64,000 bases of DNA, taken from assembly GCA_009792885.1 (NCBI GenBank), contig WMCF01000150.1, positions 265,056-329,055 of the forward strand, written 5' to 3'. A program made the translations under genes and the position numbers. Source of the DNA: Eremophila alpestris peregrina (Eukaryota; Chordata; Aves; Passeriformes; Alaudidae). Positions 12,735-23,149 of this stretch are shown here, piece after piece (position 1 is the stretch's first letter; every line of letters starts with the position of its first letter). Under the pieces are notes generated by a model. It was not told where the DNA came from and did no database searches. It saw only the letters and a program-made list of their open reading frames with translations.

Positions 12735-12880
12735 GCTCTGGTAGCATCAGGTCAGGGCTCTGCCTCGGAGCCCGGGCCAGAACAGCGCGGCGATGAAGGT
12801 AATTAACGACGCGCTAACGAAGCTGTTTAAGTCACTGCTGTGCCCGGCAATTCATCGCTGTCACGGGCACAGGGACAATC
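12735..12880. promoter_or_regulatory. Candidate conserved non-coding element
   Basis: CpG-retaining single-copy sequence around GGTAATTAACGACGCGCTAA and GGCAATTCATCGCTGTCACG, in an otherwise CpG-poor region. It has no coding signal. The combination of TAATTA cores and preserved CpGs suggests constraint, which I could not test. Confidence 0.3.
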
Positions 12881-12917
12881 CGAGCGGGGCTCTGGAGCTG
12901 CCCCACAGCTCCTGGTG

Positions 12918-13375
12918 GGCTTTGGGGAGAGCTGGGAAAGCCCAGAGATGGGGCAGCTGAGAGGGGTTTTTAAAGATTTTAATTCCATTATCACTCTCGG
13001 AGAAGGGTGAGACACAAGAGATGTAAAACTCAACGCCACTCTGTCTGAAACCAAGCTATTTCTTGTTTACAACACCCTATAAATGCTTTTCCTATTGGCT
13101 TTTGCCACACAATGCTGCTAATACTTCTAGCATCCATCACTTATTATTTTACCCCAACAATGCATCTTTCACAGTTCTAATTCTCCAAATTAGAACTTTT
13201 CTATTTGCAAGGCCATGGTTTGAAACTCATTTCCAGCTCAGTTTCTCTCCCAAAAACGTCCTCTCCATGCCATGGCCTCTCTAAGCCAGCTCACCTCATC
13301 TCAGAGTTTGCACACAGATGGACAGGGCTGTGTGAGCTCTCAGCCAGGCTTTGAAAAAAATCTAAGTTTGCCACA
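12918..13375 (-). mobile_element. Old, diverged solo LTR (same family as 36716-37187)
   Basis: Read on the minus strand this aligns end to end with the LTR at 36716-37187. It starts TGTGGCAAAC, then CAAAGCCTGG and GCTCACACAG, then CTGAGATGAG, TTGGGAGAG and GCAAATAG, then CAGCATTGTGTGGCAAAAGC, then CACCCTTCTC, and near its end CCCCATCTCTGGG. The polyadenylation signal is ATTAAA (minus strand, about 12978-12983). The TATA box of the other copy has decayed. No target duplication is left. It belongs to an endogenous retrovirus; no internal genes are present. Confidence 0.8.
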
Positions 13376-16359
13376 TCTCCACGCAGAGAACTCGGGTTTA
13401 AGGTGGAAAATCTGTTGGTGTGCAGAGCACGAGTTTGTGGATTTGATAAGAGGCACAAACGCTCAGGTTTGTGCTTGGAAAACGCTTCTGTGCCCACATT
13501 TTGGGCTTATTTCCAAAGGTGGGGGGCAGCCAAGCAATTTCCTGGGTGGGAATCGCATTTTTGACACCAAAATGCACCAAAATCCCGACTCTGGGTTGAT
13601 TTCAGCCTGTGCAGCAGTACCTGAGAGCAGCCCAAGTGAGTTACTGCTCCCCGGACACAGAATCCACATTCTCTCTTCTTCCCCCTCCATTTCTATCACT
13701 ATTTTATTGTGAACATTTGTGGTTTAATTTCCACCTCTCCCCCTTTTTTTCCCCCCACTTCCCCAACACCACTAAAAGCTGGCAGGTTTTAAAATCCCCG
13801 AGTATCTCGAGGAGAGGAGGGCTGGAACAGCTCCTTTGGGGACAAAGCACTCCATTCTCCTGCAGTGTGCCTACAAAGTCAAACCCAAATTCTTCCTTTT
13901 TATAGGAATTCATTCAAAGCCTATTGATCTGAGCCTTCATTCTGCTTCTTAACAGCCTCTGAGTTGGATTTTTTTTTTGGTTGGTTTTTATTTTTTTCTG
14001 ATCAAGGTTTCTAAAATGACATTCAGGTCTGTGCCTTTATCTTTTTAAAGCCCTTTTACTCCTCCTTGCCCCAGCGCTGCTTCCCTCACTCCAACTCCGT
14101 GGTAAAACCCCACAAACTGCCCCGGATTTGTTCCTCTGCTGCCCCTCATCACCACGGGTGTGGCTCCTCCAGCATTCCCAGGATGATGGATGCTGGAATT
14201 GCTCCCTGGGAGTCACTACAAGCTGGATCTGGGGACTCCTTATCCCCTGAATGATTCTCCTGGAGCAGCTCCTGCAAAATCTGCTGGAGGCTCACGCTTA
14301 GGGATGATCCCAGTTGGGATTTGCTCTGCCTCAGGGGGTGACAGAGAAAATTCCCCATGGGAATTTCCACCCCTGGCTCCTGCCTGACCATTCCGGGACA
14401 GAGGAAGTGCTGGGATCATCCCTTCCCATCTCCAGCAGCATTCCGGACTTTTCAGAGTGCCCGACAATTCCAGAGCGCAGGAGGATCTCCAGAGGATTGG
14501 GAAATCCTTATCCAAGAGCAAAAAGGACCTTACAACCCCTCCTTTAAAGCTTCCTTTAGGGCAAATAATCAAAAATATTGGGGTTTTGACAATATTTGAC
14601 AGCTCCTGCTCATCATCTGGAATTCCCTGAACCATCTCCATTTCCCAGCCCTGTCCCCACCCCTGAGTTTTGCTCAGGTGTCACAGCAGAGGAGCTGCCC
14701 AAACTGGGACAGGACAACCCTCCCCAACACCCAGCAGAGAAGCAAGGAGACACCCCAAAAAATGGGGATGTGAGCCCGGGAGAGGCAGCAGACAGACAGA
14801 CAGACGTGGGACAGCGAGCACCAGGCTGCCCTGAGCTCACCAGCACGGCTGGGAGAAGCAAAAACCCCGAATTTGTGGAATTCCCGCTGGAGCAGGAGGC
14901 CAGGGAAGAGCAGCAGCAAATCCTGCCTCCCACCACAGCTGGGAATGGCAGGAGGAGGAGAAAATCCTGCTCCACCAGCCTGGAAGGTTCCCTGGTAACA
15001 TCACTCTTAAATTTCAGCTCTTCCTGCCCGTGACTCCTCAGCTCTGTCGCTCTTTTGGGCTGGGTAATTAACGGGAGATTAATTAGAGGCAAGCGAGGAA
15101 GGAGGTGAGGATGCAGCAGGGTAGGATCGTGTCCACAGCCACAGGACTCTGCCCTGGGGGCAGGGACACAGCCAAGAAACCCCAGAGCTTTAATTTGAGC
15201 CCAGTATTATCCAGCTAAACCCGAGTTTTATGCTGGTTTCATGCAAATACGTGGCTTAGAGGCAGATAAATGGAGAGGAGGCAGCAAGGACAGCGAAAAA
15301 TATGCCAAGTCCTGAAGGGAAAAGGCATTTTGTTCGTTTTAATAAATAAAGCACATTTCCATTCATTCAGAAAGGGGATAAACACTCGGCTTGCAGAGCA
15401 GGAATTACTCCAGGTTGGTTCCTCCCCTCCCTGTTTGGAGAAACACTCCAGAACTGGGGCTCTTTTCCACCCAGCTGGTGCCAGGTGCTATTAATAGGAG
15501 CTGCCTACATCCTGAGGGAGCTCTGCCCCTCTCTACCCATTCTCACATTTAATTTTCATTCATTAAAGACACAAAAACCCATAAATCCCCAACCCCTCCC
15601 CCCCAAAAAAAAACCCGGTTTCAAACACATTTAATGAATTCACACATAGATGCTTCTCCCCCTGTTGCTTTCCCCTTTGCCAAAGCAGGGAAATAATAAC
15701 TCAGCTGTGGCCAAGGAAGGGGTTTGAGAAGTGTTTGTTGTTTCCTGGCTGTTTGTTGTGCTTAATTATAGACGTGTTACAGCTCCCGTGCCCGCCTTCC
15801 CCTTCCTGCAGTTACATAATCAGCTTCCACCCACCACCACAATCCCCCAAGAGCCATTTCCCTGAGTTTTCCACTCAAGAGAGGCAGGAATGAGGATGCT
15901 CATCAGCCCTGCTGCCCGTGGAGAGGGGCTGGGCTGAGCTGGGATGGCCAAAAGGGCTCGGAGGTTTCTGTCACAGATGGAAAATAAAAAATTCCATCCC
16001 CGTGCTGAGGTTTTATCCACGTGGTTGTGCTCCCTCCTCCTGGAGCAGCTGATGCTCGAGGTTTGGAGCATCAGTGTCCTGCCTTCCCAGCTGAAGGGCT
16101 TTTCCAGGTGACAGCTTCACTGTCCCTGGTGATTTATGGGATTTGTGAGAAGCTCAGCAGATCCCACCCTTCCCCATGAGCACATCTAGGCACTGAACCA
16201 GACATTCCTCATTACAAAAAATAAAAATCACAGGCTGTCCATCATAAACAACCCCAGCCAGAATCCCAAGCTGAGGGAACAATTCCAATGTCACCACACA
16301 AAGTCACACCACAAATAATAAATCTCCAGCACACTCAGAGCACCAGGTGAATACCAATG
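13376..16359. other. Non-coding stretch, nothing recognised
   Basis: Unique sequence. An open frame of about 145 codons at 14596-15033 (+) has no recognisable domain, no repeat basis and no splice context, and I treat it as chance in GC-rich DNA. No interspersed repeat was recognised. Confidence 0.5.
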
Positions 16360-16580
16360 GTGTGGAATCACTGAATGGACCTTCAATCCCACCTCATCCC
16401 ACTCCAGCCAGGGACAGGAACACTTCCCACTACCCCAGGCTGCTCCAAGCTGGCCTTGGACACCTCCAGGGATGGGGCTGCTCTGGGAAAACTGTGCCAG
16501 GCCTCCACAGGAAATTATTTTTGACTAATATCCCATCTGACCCAACCCTCAGTTTGAAATCATTCCCCCTTCTCCCATCC
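16360..16580 (-). mobile_element. CR1 LINE fragment, minus strand
   Basis: Contains, in reverse-strand order, TGGAATCACTGAATGG, ACTACCCCAGGCTGCTCCAA, GCTGGCCTTGGACACCTCCA and GGGATGGGGCTGCTCTGGGA. These are the complements of the CR1 3'-region blocks seen at 35230 and 38400. It continues into CCCATCTGACC, so about 220 bp of the element remains. Confidence 0.9.
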
Positions 16581-17439
16581 CAGCAGGCTGGAATTAACTG
16601 GAATTGCCAAACCAATGAATTCAGTGGGATTTTCATTTCCTCCTGGTTCTGGCCACGTTTGCTGGGCCCAAGGTTTGTTCAGCAAAGAAGAGACTGAGTC
16701 TGTTAAAGAAAGGGGCAGCAAAAGGGGCGTGGGAGATGCAGGGCAGCAGGAACTGGGAGTTTCTTGGAAAACAGTGAGCCTGCTCCAACATCTGCAACAA
16801 AAACAACTTCTGGGGGACTTCTGAAGAGTGCAAAGAAGCAGAATGAACCCTTTTGGTATTGATGAGGACTGTCACTGAGCCTGGATGTGATTGATCCCTG
16901 CCCAAATCCCTCCTGGAAGCTTTGGGAACATGGCACACACAACAGCGAGGTTGGGGACCCAGCAGTGCCCAAATCCTGAACGTGACAACCCTTGGGAAGG
17001 GTGAGGAGCACCCACGAGGAAGAAGAGGCAGAGGAGGCCCAGTTTGGGGTCAGAGCAGCCCAGTTCAGACAGCCCCAGCCCCGGGCAGGGACAGAGGAGA
17101 GGCTCTGAGCTGTCCCAGGGATGCTCTCAGAGCCTCCAGCAGCCTCACAGATCCATCACAGCCCCGGCCTCCAGCCAAGCTCCAGCCACGGCAGCCATTT
17201 ATCACAATAATTAAAAAAAAAAAAAGAAGCATTACAAGGATTCTGGAGCCATCGGTCAAGGAGCAGAAGAAAGAGGGGGAAAAAAAGCTTTCCTTGGGTT
17301 TTTTTTCCCAGCTTTTCTCCAGCAACACCACGAGGTGACAGCCCCAGGAACCTGGCACAGCACTGCCCTTTCCCTCCCCCAAACCCCACTCCCCGTGTGC
17401 CTTTTGTTCCAGCCACCCCATCCAAAAGGGAGGGAAATT
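16581..17439. other. Non-coding stretch, nothing recognised
   Basis: Unique sequence with a poly(A) run at about 17213-17225. No gene, repeat family or regulatory site is supportable. Confidence 0.5.
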
Positions 17440-17760
17440 TTGAAAAATACGATTAAGACATAAAATTTTATTGATTGATTTCAAAATTATGCTTTGAAAC
17501 AAAAGCCTCTGGATTGTATTTCACCGTGGGAAGGGCTGGTGGAACACAGGGAACACATGGAGAAATAAACAGCCCCGTCTCAGGGCGTATATTTTGTCTT
17601 CATTATGCCCCTGAGAAGGTGTTAATATACAGTGTACAGCGTATTAATCACCCCTCTAACTTCCAAACGCGAAATGCACCATTAACATTCATGTTGTTTT
17701 CAATTAGTTGGCTGGATGGGAAGGAGGGAACGGAGCCGGGCTCCCCTCACTAAATTTTGT
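17440..17760. promoter_or_regulatory. Candidate conserved non-coding element
   Basis: AT-rich unique block in GC-richer surroundings. It has TTTTATTGATTGATTTC, GTGTTAATATACAG, GCGTATTAATCACC and TTTTCAATTAGTTGG, plus retained CpGs (ACGATTAAG, CAAACGCGAAA). It has no coding frame and no repeat similarity. Dense homeodomain-type cores suggest an enhancer. Inference only. Confidence 0.4.
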
Positions 17761-18260
17761 TGCCTTTCCCAAAGAGTGGGGACCATAAAAAGCAGCCTGG
17801 GTGAAGCTCCTGCACTGCCCAGCCTCCGTGAGGCAGCAGGAGGCAGGGAGGCTCTTAATTGATGTGGTAATTAGGAAAAGGCAAGGCTGTGGCTGCGTCT
17901 GCAGGCAGCCAGGTAATTTAGAAGTGTAAATTCCATTTCCAGGAGCGATTCAGGGACAGATTTTCAAAGGCTATCAGCCACCAAAACAGGCTGATAAGCA
18001 CCTCGTGGGATTTGTAAGAGCCCCTCAACCAAAGCCCCCTGACTCCTGTTGATACTTTCATTTATAAAAAAAAAAAAGGCTTTGAAGACTTTTTTTGATC
18101 CCAAATCTTACAAGTTTCCCAGTTCAGGTACGAGCTCTCCTACAAAGAGAAGCTGTTTGTTTCTCATTTGTGAGACTCTCATCTTCCACGGGCTCCTTTG
18201 CCAGAGGACAAGAAGGTTCAAAGTCGCTCATTTAGGTCTCCTGACCTGTCCCCAAAAGCA
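17761..18260. other. Non-coding stretch, nothing recognised
   Basis: Unique sequence containing a GC-rich segment, then GTAATTAGG- and TAATTTAG-type cores near 17867-17925 and a poly(A) run near 18065. No gene recognised. Confidence 0.45.
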
Positions 18261-18575
18261 GCTCAGTGTCCATTCAGAGATGTTACCACTGAAATCATTT
18301 CAGTTCTGGGCTCAGTGTCCATTNNNNNNNNNNNNNNNNNNNNNNNNNNNNNNNNNNNNNNNNNNNNNNNNNNNNNNNTGAAATCATTTCAGTTCTGGGC
18401 TCAGTGTCCATTTTCAGAGATGTTACCACTGAAATCATTTCAGTTCTGGGCTCAGTGTCCATTCAGAGATGTTCCACTGAAATAATTTCAGCTCTGGGCT
18501 CAGTGTCCATTCAGAGATGTTACCACTGAAATCATTTCAGCTCTGGACTCAGTGTCCATTCAGAGATGTTACAGA
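18261..18575. repeat. 49-bp tandem array interrupted by an assembly gap
   Basis: CTCAGTGTCCATT recurs at 18262, 18311, 18400, 18451, 18499 and 18548. The visible spacings are 49, 51, 48 and 49 bp. Each unit contains CAGAGATGTTACCACTGAAA and TCATTTCAGTTCTGGG. Differences are small: a 2-bp insertion in one unit and a 2-bp deletion in the next. Positions 18324-18378 are N. Confidence 0.95.
18324..18378. other. Assembly gap (55 N) within the 49-bp array
   Basis: The repeat copies on either side are 89 bp apart across the gap, which is not a multiple of 49. The real missing length is therefore not 55 if the array is regular; 64 bp would restore two units. The array was probably collapsed or mis-sized. 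Confidence 0.85.
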
Positions 18576-19984
18576 TGTTGTTCTGACCACCTCTGGAAGC
18601 TCTCGAGATCAGAAGGGCAGCACCACCCCGAGATGAGCTAGAAGCTTTTCCCTCCAGCCAAACTCTCCCAAAGCCTTGTGGCCACTCCTTCAGGAATTTG
18701 GCAAAGCTGGAGAAGCTCGAAAGAGTTGAAAAAGGAGTCTGGAAACAAAGCTGGGTTCTTTTGCTCGAGCAGCTCTCAGACAGCTCAGTCAGGACTCCTG
18801 TGGCTGCCCAGGCCCCCTTCCAAAACAAGCAGCCATGGGCCTTCTTGAGCTCATTCCAGCTCCAGCTATATCCTTCAGGAAAAAGCATCCAGTCACAAGC
18901 TGGAGTTGCCATTCATGGATAATTGACCAGGAGCCTCAGGGGAGATATTACAGTTTTTAATTACTCTCCCTCCTCAGGACCGTCTGCCTTGGTTCTGAGG
19001 CAGCTCTGGCTGTACTTTCTTAGACCAAAAAAATATAATAAATAAATAAATAAACAAATAAAAATGCAGTCACCTTGGCAGGAGGAAGAAAAAAAAAAAA
19101 AAACACCGGGATTTTGTACAAAGGGAAAGACATGCTGAGCCCAGAGGATGAGTCACATCTGAGCTGTCACCTCTCAGGGAGCACAGGCCAATCGCTCTCT
19201 GCTGGCTCGCAGAGATCAGACACCTCCGTGAAGGTGAGGGGGGATGGGAGAAACGAGCTCTTCCCCAAAAATTCCAACCCCCCAGCCAAGGAAAACACAT
19301 CCCCAACTCAGCCTCCACAGCAGACAAATGGGATTTCAAAGGATGCACCCGAGGATTTTCCTATCCCAGAGCTGAGCTAGGACAGAGCTCACCCTGCTCT
19401 GGTCACAAATACTCAGCACAAACTCCTCCACCTGCAGCAGCAGAGTCCCTCCGTGCTGCTGGCTCCTCACCAGGCACCAGGAGCAGCTGCTGCTCCCCAA
19501 AGTGAGAGGAAAAAAACAAAAAATCCACAAAAAACCTCCCAACACCCACAAATCCCATCCCCTCCCAAACCCACGGGAGCTGCGTGCATCCCCCTCTCCC
19601 TGAAAATCCCACTGAAAGCCCCTCATCCCAGCACTCAGCTGCTCAATCAAACAGCTTTTTCTTTCAAAGTGACACCCCCGGGCACAGAGCTGCTGCCTCA
19701 GCCTCAAACCCAGCACAAAAGCACCTCTCCCATTCCCTAAAATCCACATTTCCCCTCATGGATGGCACCTGCACAGCAGCAAGGAGGGTGGGGGGAATCA
19801 GCCAAGCCAAAAAAGTTGCCACGTGCTGGAGACCTGAATCCACCCAGTGGAACAGGTTGCTATGGTTCCCAAGATCTAATCCAGAACGATACAGGTATAA
19901 AAAAGAGAAAAATGCAGTGATTAAAAATAAATAAATAGACAAATCTGGGCCCGGTGCCATGAAAAATGTGAAGTTGTCCTTGAC
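18576..19984. other. Non-coding stretch with an AAAT microsatellite
   Basis: Unique sequence containing a run of AAAT units at about 19030-19062 and a poly(A) run at 19089-19103. No gene or interspersed repeat was recognised. Confidence 0.5.
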
Positions 19985-20115
19985 TCCAGAAGCAAATGAG
20001 GCATGAAATGTATCAAAATGTGATATTGAATGTAAGGATGTGTTTAATATTTTACAACGCCGGGAATCTTGTTACAAAAGGCTTGGATCATAAATCAAGC
20101 CGAGAGGGGGGCAAG
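19985..20115. promoter_or_regulatory. Candidate conserved non-coding element
   Basis: AT-rich, single-copy sequence including GCAAATGAGGCATGAAATG, GTTTAATATTTTACAACGCC and CATAAATCAAGCC. No frame stays open convincingly. Possible enhancer, judged by composition alone. Confidence 0.25.
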
Positions 20116-20433
20116 TTCTTCTCTCCCCTCTCCTTTCCCACTAATTGCTCCTGGAAAAGTTTGAGCAGGAGGAAAGCTGAGAGGAAGAGTGGAGCTGCTC
20201 GATTTGTCCATCAGCAGCAATAACTCCTCATCCATCACCAGTTCTGCTCAGAGTCACTGCCCATTCCTGCTCATGTCCATCCCCAATTCCCTCGGGAAAG
20301 GGCTGTGAGGCTCAGCCCGGAGATCTCTGCCCTCAGCTCATTAACCCATTGTGTTAATTGCCTGGCGGGACTGCCACTGATCAGCTTATCACTGATTATC
20401 TGCACTGAAGGATTTGTCACTGTCCCCTACTGA

Positions 20434-21400
20434 TTTTTTACTCTTTTATTGGATGAATGGAGATGGAGAGCACCATCCCCATCCCACCAGGAGCTCCCAG
20501 GAATGAGATGGAACTCACATTTCACTCCTTTCCCTCCTCACTGCCCAGCCACTCACACTAAAAACGAAAAAAAACAACAAAAAAAAAAGGTAAAGGGAAT
20601 TTCGGAAAATTGCATCTCCAGTGGAGAAATGGATTTTTTTTTAAATGCTGCATGCAATGGAATTAACCCTGTGGTAAATGCAGCTCTGCTACCAAAGCTT
20701 TGGAATCCCATCCCCTGTTCATGGTAAACCTAAATCCAACTCTTTTATTGGATGCTGGAGCTGGAGAGCACCATCCCCATCCCACCAGGAGCTCCCAGGA
20801 ATGACATGGAACTCACATTTCACTCCTTTCCATCCTCATTGCCCAGCCACTCACATTTTGCATCACTAAAAACGAAAAACAACAACAAAAAAGGTAAAGG
20901 GAATTTCGGAAAATTGCATCTCCAGTGGAGAAATGGATTTTTTTTTTTTAAATGCTGCATGCAATGGAATTAACCCTGTGGTAAATGCAGCTCTGGTACC
21001 AAAGCTTTGAAATCCCAAGGAAAACCTGGATTTTTTACTCTTTAATTGGATGCTGGAGCTGGAGAGCACCAGCCCCATCCCACCAGGAGCTCCCAGGAAG
21101 GAGATGGAACTCAAATTTCACTCCTTTCCCTCCTTATTGCCCAGACTTTTCATCGCTGCTTTTGTTTAATCACACTCTTAAAAATGAGTAAGGAGTAAAA
21201 ATAAGTAAGTAATGAGTAACAGAAAAATGAAAAAGAAAAAAAAAAGTGAAAGGAATTTAGGAAAATTGCATCTCCAGTGGAGAAATGGATATTTTTTTAA
21301 ATGCTGCATGCAATGGAAGTAACCCCGTGGTAAATGCAGCTCTGGTACCGAGCACGGGAGCCCCAAAGCTTTGAAATCCCATCCCCTGGTCACGGTAAAG
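20434..21400. repeat. Three tandem copies of a ~299-bp unit
   Basis: The anchor ACTCTTTWATTGGATG occurs at 20440, 20739 and 21037, giving spacings of 299 and 298 bp. Each copy continues with GGAGAGCACCANCCCCATCC, CACCAGGAGCTCCCAGGAA, AAAATTGCATCTCCAGTGGA, AAATGCTGCATGCAATGGAA and ACCAAAGCTTTG. The third copy is longer because of an extra ~65-bp AT-rich segment containing GTAAGTAATGAGTAAC. The unit does not match CR1 or the LTRs here and I do not recognise it. Confidence 0.95.
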
Positions 21401-22783
21401 GAGCAGTTTTAATTTAAGCACCACCCCGCACGCCGAGCCCTGTTTGTCACCGCGCTAATGGATGTGTTTGTTCACACGTTCCCCGGAAAAAACATCCCCC
21501 TCCCTCCTCTCAGAGTCCACAAATGGTGGCACTGACTCCACCAGGTCCTTCTGCCAGAAATATCCCTTTTTTTACCCACCTATCCTCCTATGGAAAACAG
21601 GCCAAGCCACCCACAAACAACCCCCCCTGCAGCACCCCAAACACCCCCAGCTCCCCAAAAACTGAGGCCAGGCAAGAACCAGGCTCTCAGCATCCCCAGG
21701 GACGGGCAGGATGCTCCTGATTCGAGAATTTCCACCCAATCCAGCTTTTCCCCAGTGGCTGGGACACTCAGTCAAAGCCTGGAATTATTTAGTTATCAAA
21801 GAACCCAAGCATGAGAAAGCAATCCATAGGAAAGCAGGCTTCATTACTTCCACTGCTGGTGATACTACCCTGAAGACTGGGAGAGAAAAAAAAAAAAGGG
21901 AAAACATTGGTACTTCAAGTGATGGAGCTTCCAACATTTACCTTGAAATTTATTGCCCAGAGTAATTGAATTGCTGGATTGCAAACTAACACCTGCTCAG
22001 GGCTTTAAAAAGTTCAGCAGAGGCAGAGGAAAGGTTTTGCTTAAATCACCACCCCTTGCACACCAGAAATTAAAAAAAATACACCCAGCAGGAGAAGTTT
22101 CCAGCCTGCAGGAGAGACCCTGAACTCCCAGGGGGCCACTGGGAGGGGAAAGAAAAAAAGAGAGAGAATCCTTTGTTTCAGGCTGAGTAAAACGCTTTGT
22201 TCCAATTTCAATATTTATAACCTTAATAAAAAGATGAAACACGTTTCAAAACGGAATTCTCCCTTCGTGGCAAACAATCAGAGCTCGTTTCTCAGCAGAT
22301 GCCAAACGAGCAGTGTTGGCTGTTCTCTGGAATTTCAGCCCGTTTCATTTGTTTTGTGATGAATTCACTCAAAGCTCCTGACACAGAAGCTGCTGGGGCT
22401 CTCCAGGTATCAAACAGATCCCCTCTGTCCTGTCAGCACCAAGCCAGAGCCCCAAAATGGTCTCAATTCCTAAGAGAGGGTATTATATAATAATTATATT
22501 TTATATATATTATATATAATTCCTAAGAGCAAGCTACCTGGGCTGATCTCCGTGGTTTTCCTTCCTTGGAAAAACCCCTGTGCTCCACGGGAGGATGCTG
22601 AGACTGAGCTGGAGCAGGGAACTCTTCCCCACAGAGGTTGTGGTGCCTTAGGTTTGATCTTTGCTGTGTTCCAGGCTCTGTGCTGCCCAGGGCTGCAGCT
22701 CTGAGCTCACATTTGGGCTCACTCAGCTCTGCACACAGCAGGGACACAAAACAAACTCTTTTTCCGCTGGAGACCAAGGACAA
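21401..22783. other. Non-coding stretch with an AT-rich palindromic island
   Basis: Unique sequence. Just after the 299-bp array there is a short CpG-retaining patch (21421-21485). At 22480-22517 there is a pure A/T palindrome-prone run bounded by a 12-bp direct repeat. No gene was recognised. Confidence 0.5.
22465..22529. repeat. AT-rich palindromic run between 12-bp direct repeats
   Basis: AATTCCTAAGAG occurs at 22465-22476 and again at 22518-22529. Between them lies a run of TATA/ATAT steps able to fold on itself. This may be a dinucleotide expansion or a small insertion with duplicated flanks. Confidence 0.7.
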
Positions 22784-23149
22784 TGTTACGAGTTTTCAAG
22801 CCCAAAAGCACAAACAAGGCTGGACTGAAGGGAGAAACAAGGATGGGACTTCATCAGCTGGAGCTGGAATTGGACAATGAAACCCCAATGTGCAAATGGA
22901 CCAAAACTTACAAAAGTGTGAGACCTCGTGACCAGGGGTTCATTTTGTGACACTTTTTGTGACCATTTTGGGTCTATTTTGTGCCCATTTTGGGTCCAAT
23001 TTGTGCCCATTTTGGGTCCACCTTGGGTGTATCCCTGGCCAGGCTCTTGTCCTGCCCAAGGTGTATCCTAGAGACCTTCCAATAAATAAATAAATCAATC
23101 TCTACTTTATTCTCTGGCTCTGTCCAGTCTCTGCCTTCCCAAGGCATCA
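22784..23149 (+). mobile_element. Solo LTR of an avian endogenous retrovirus
   Basis: Begins TGTTACGAGTTTTCAAGCCC and ends CTTCCCAAGGCATCA, so it has the TG...CA ends of an LTR, 366 bp in all. It carries a polyadenylation signal (AATAAATAAATAAA from 23081) followed by CTTTATTCTCTGGCTCTG, and an internal tandem of CATTTTGGGTC/CATTTTGTG motifs. No target duplication is visible and no internal retroviral genes are present. It resembles a common songbird LTR; the family name would need a repeat library. Confidence 0.8.
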
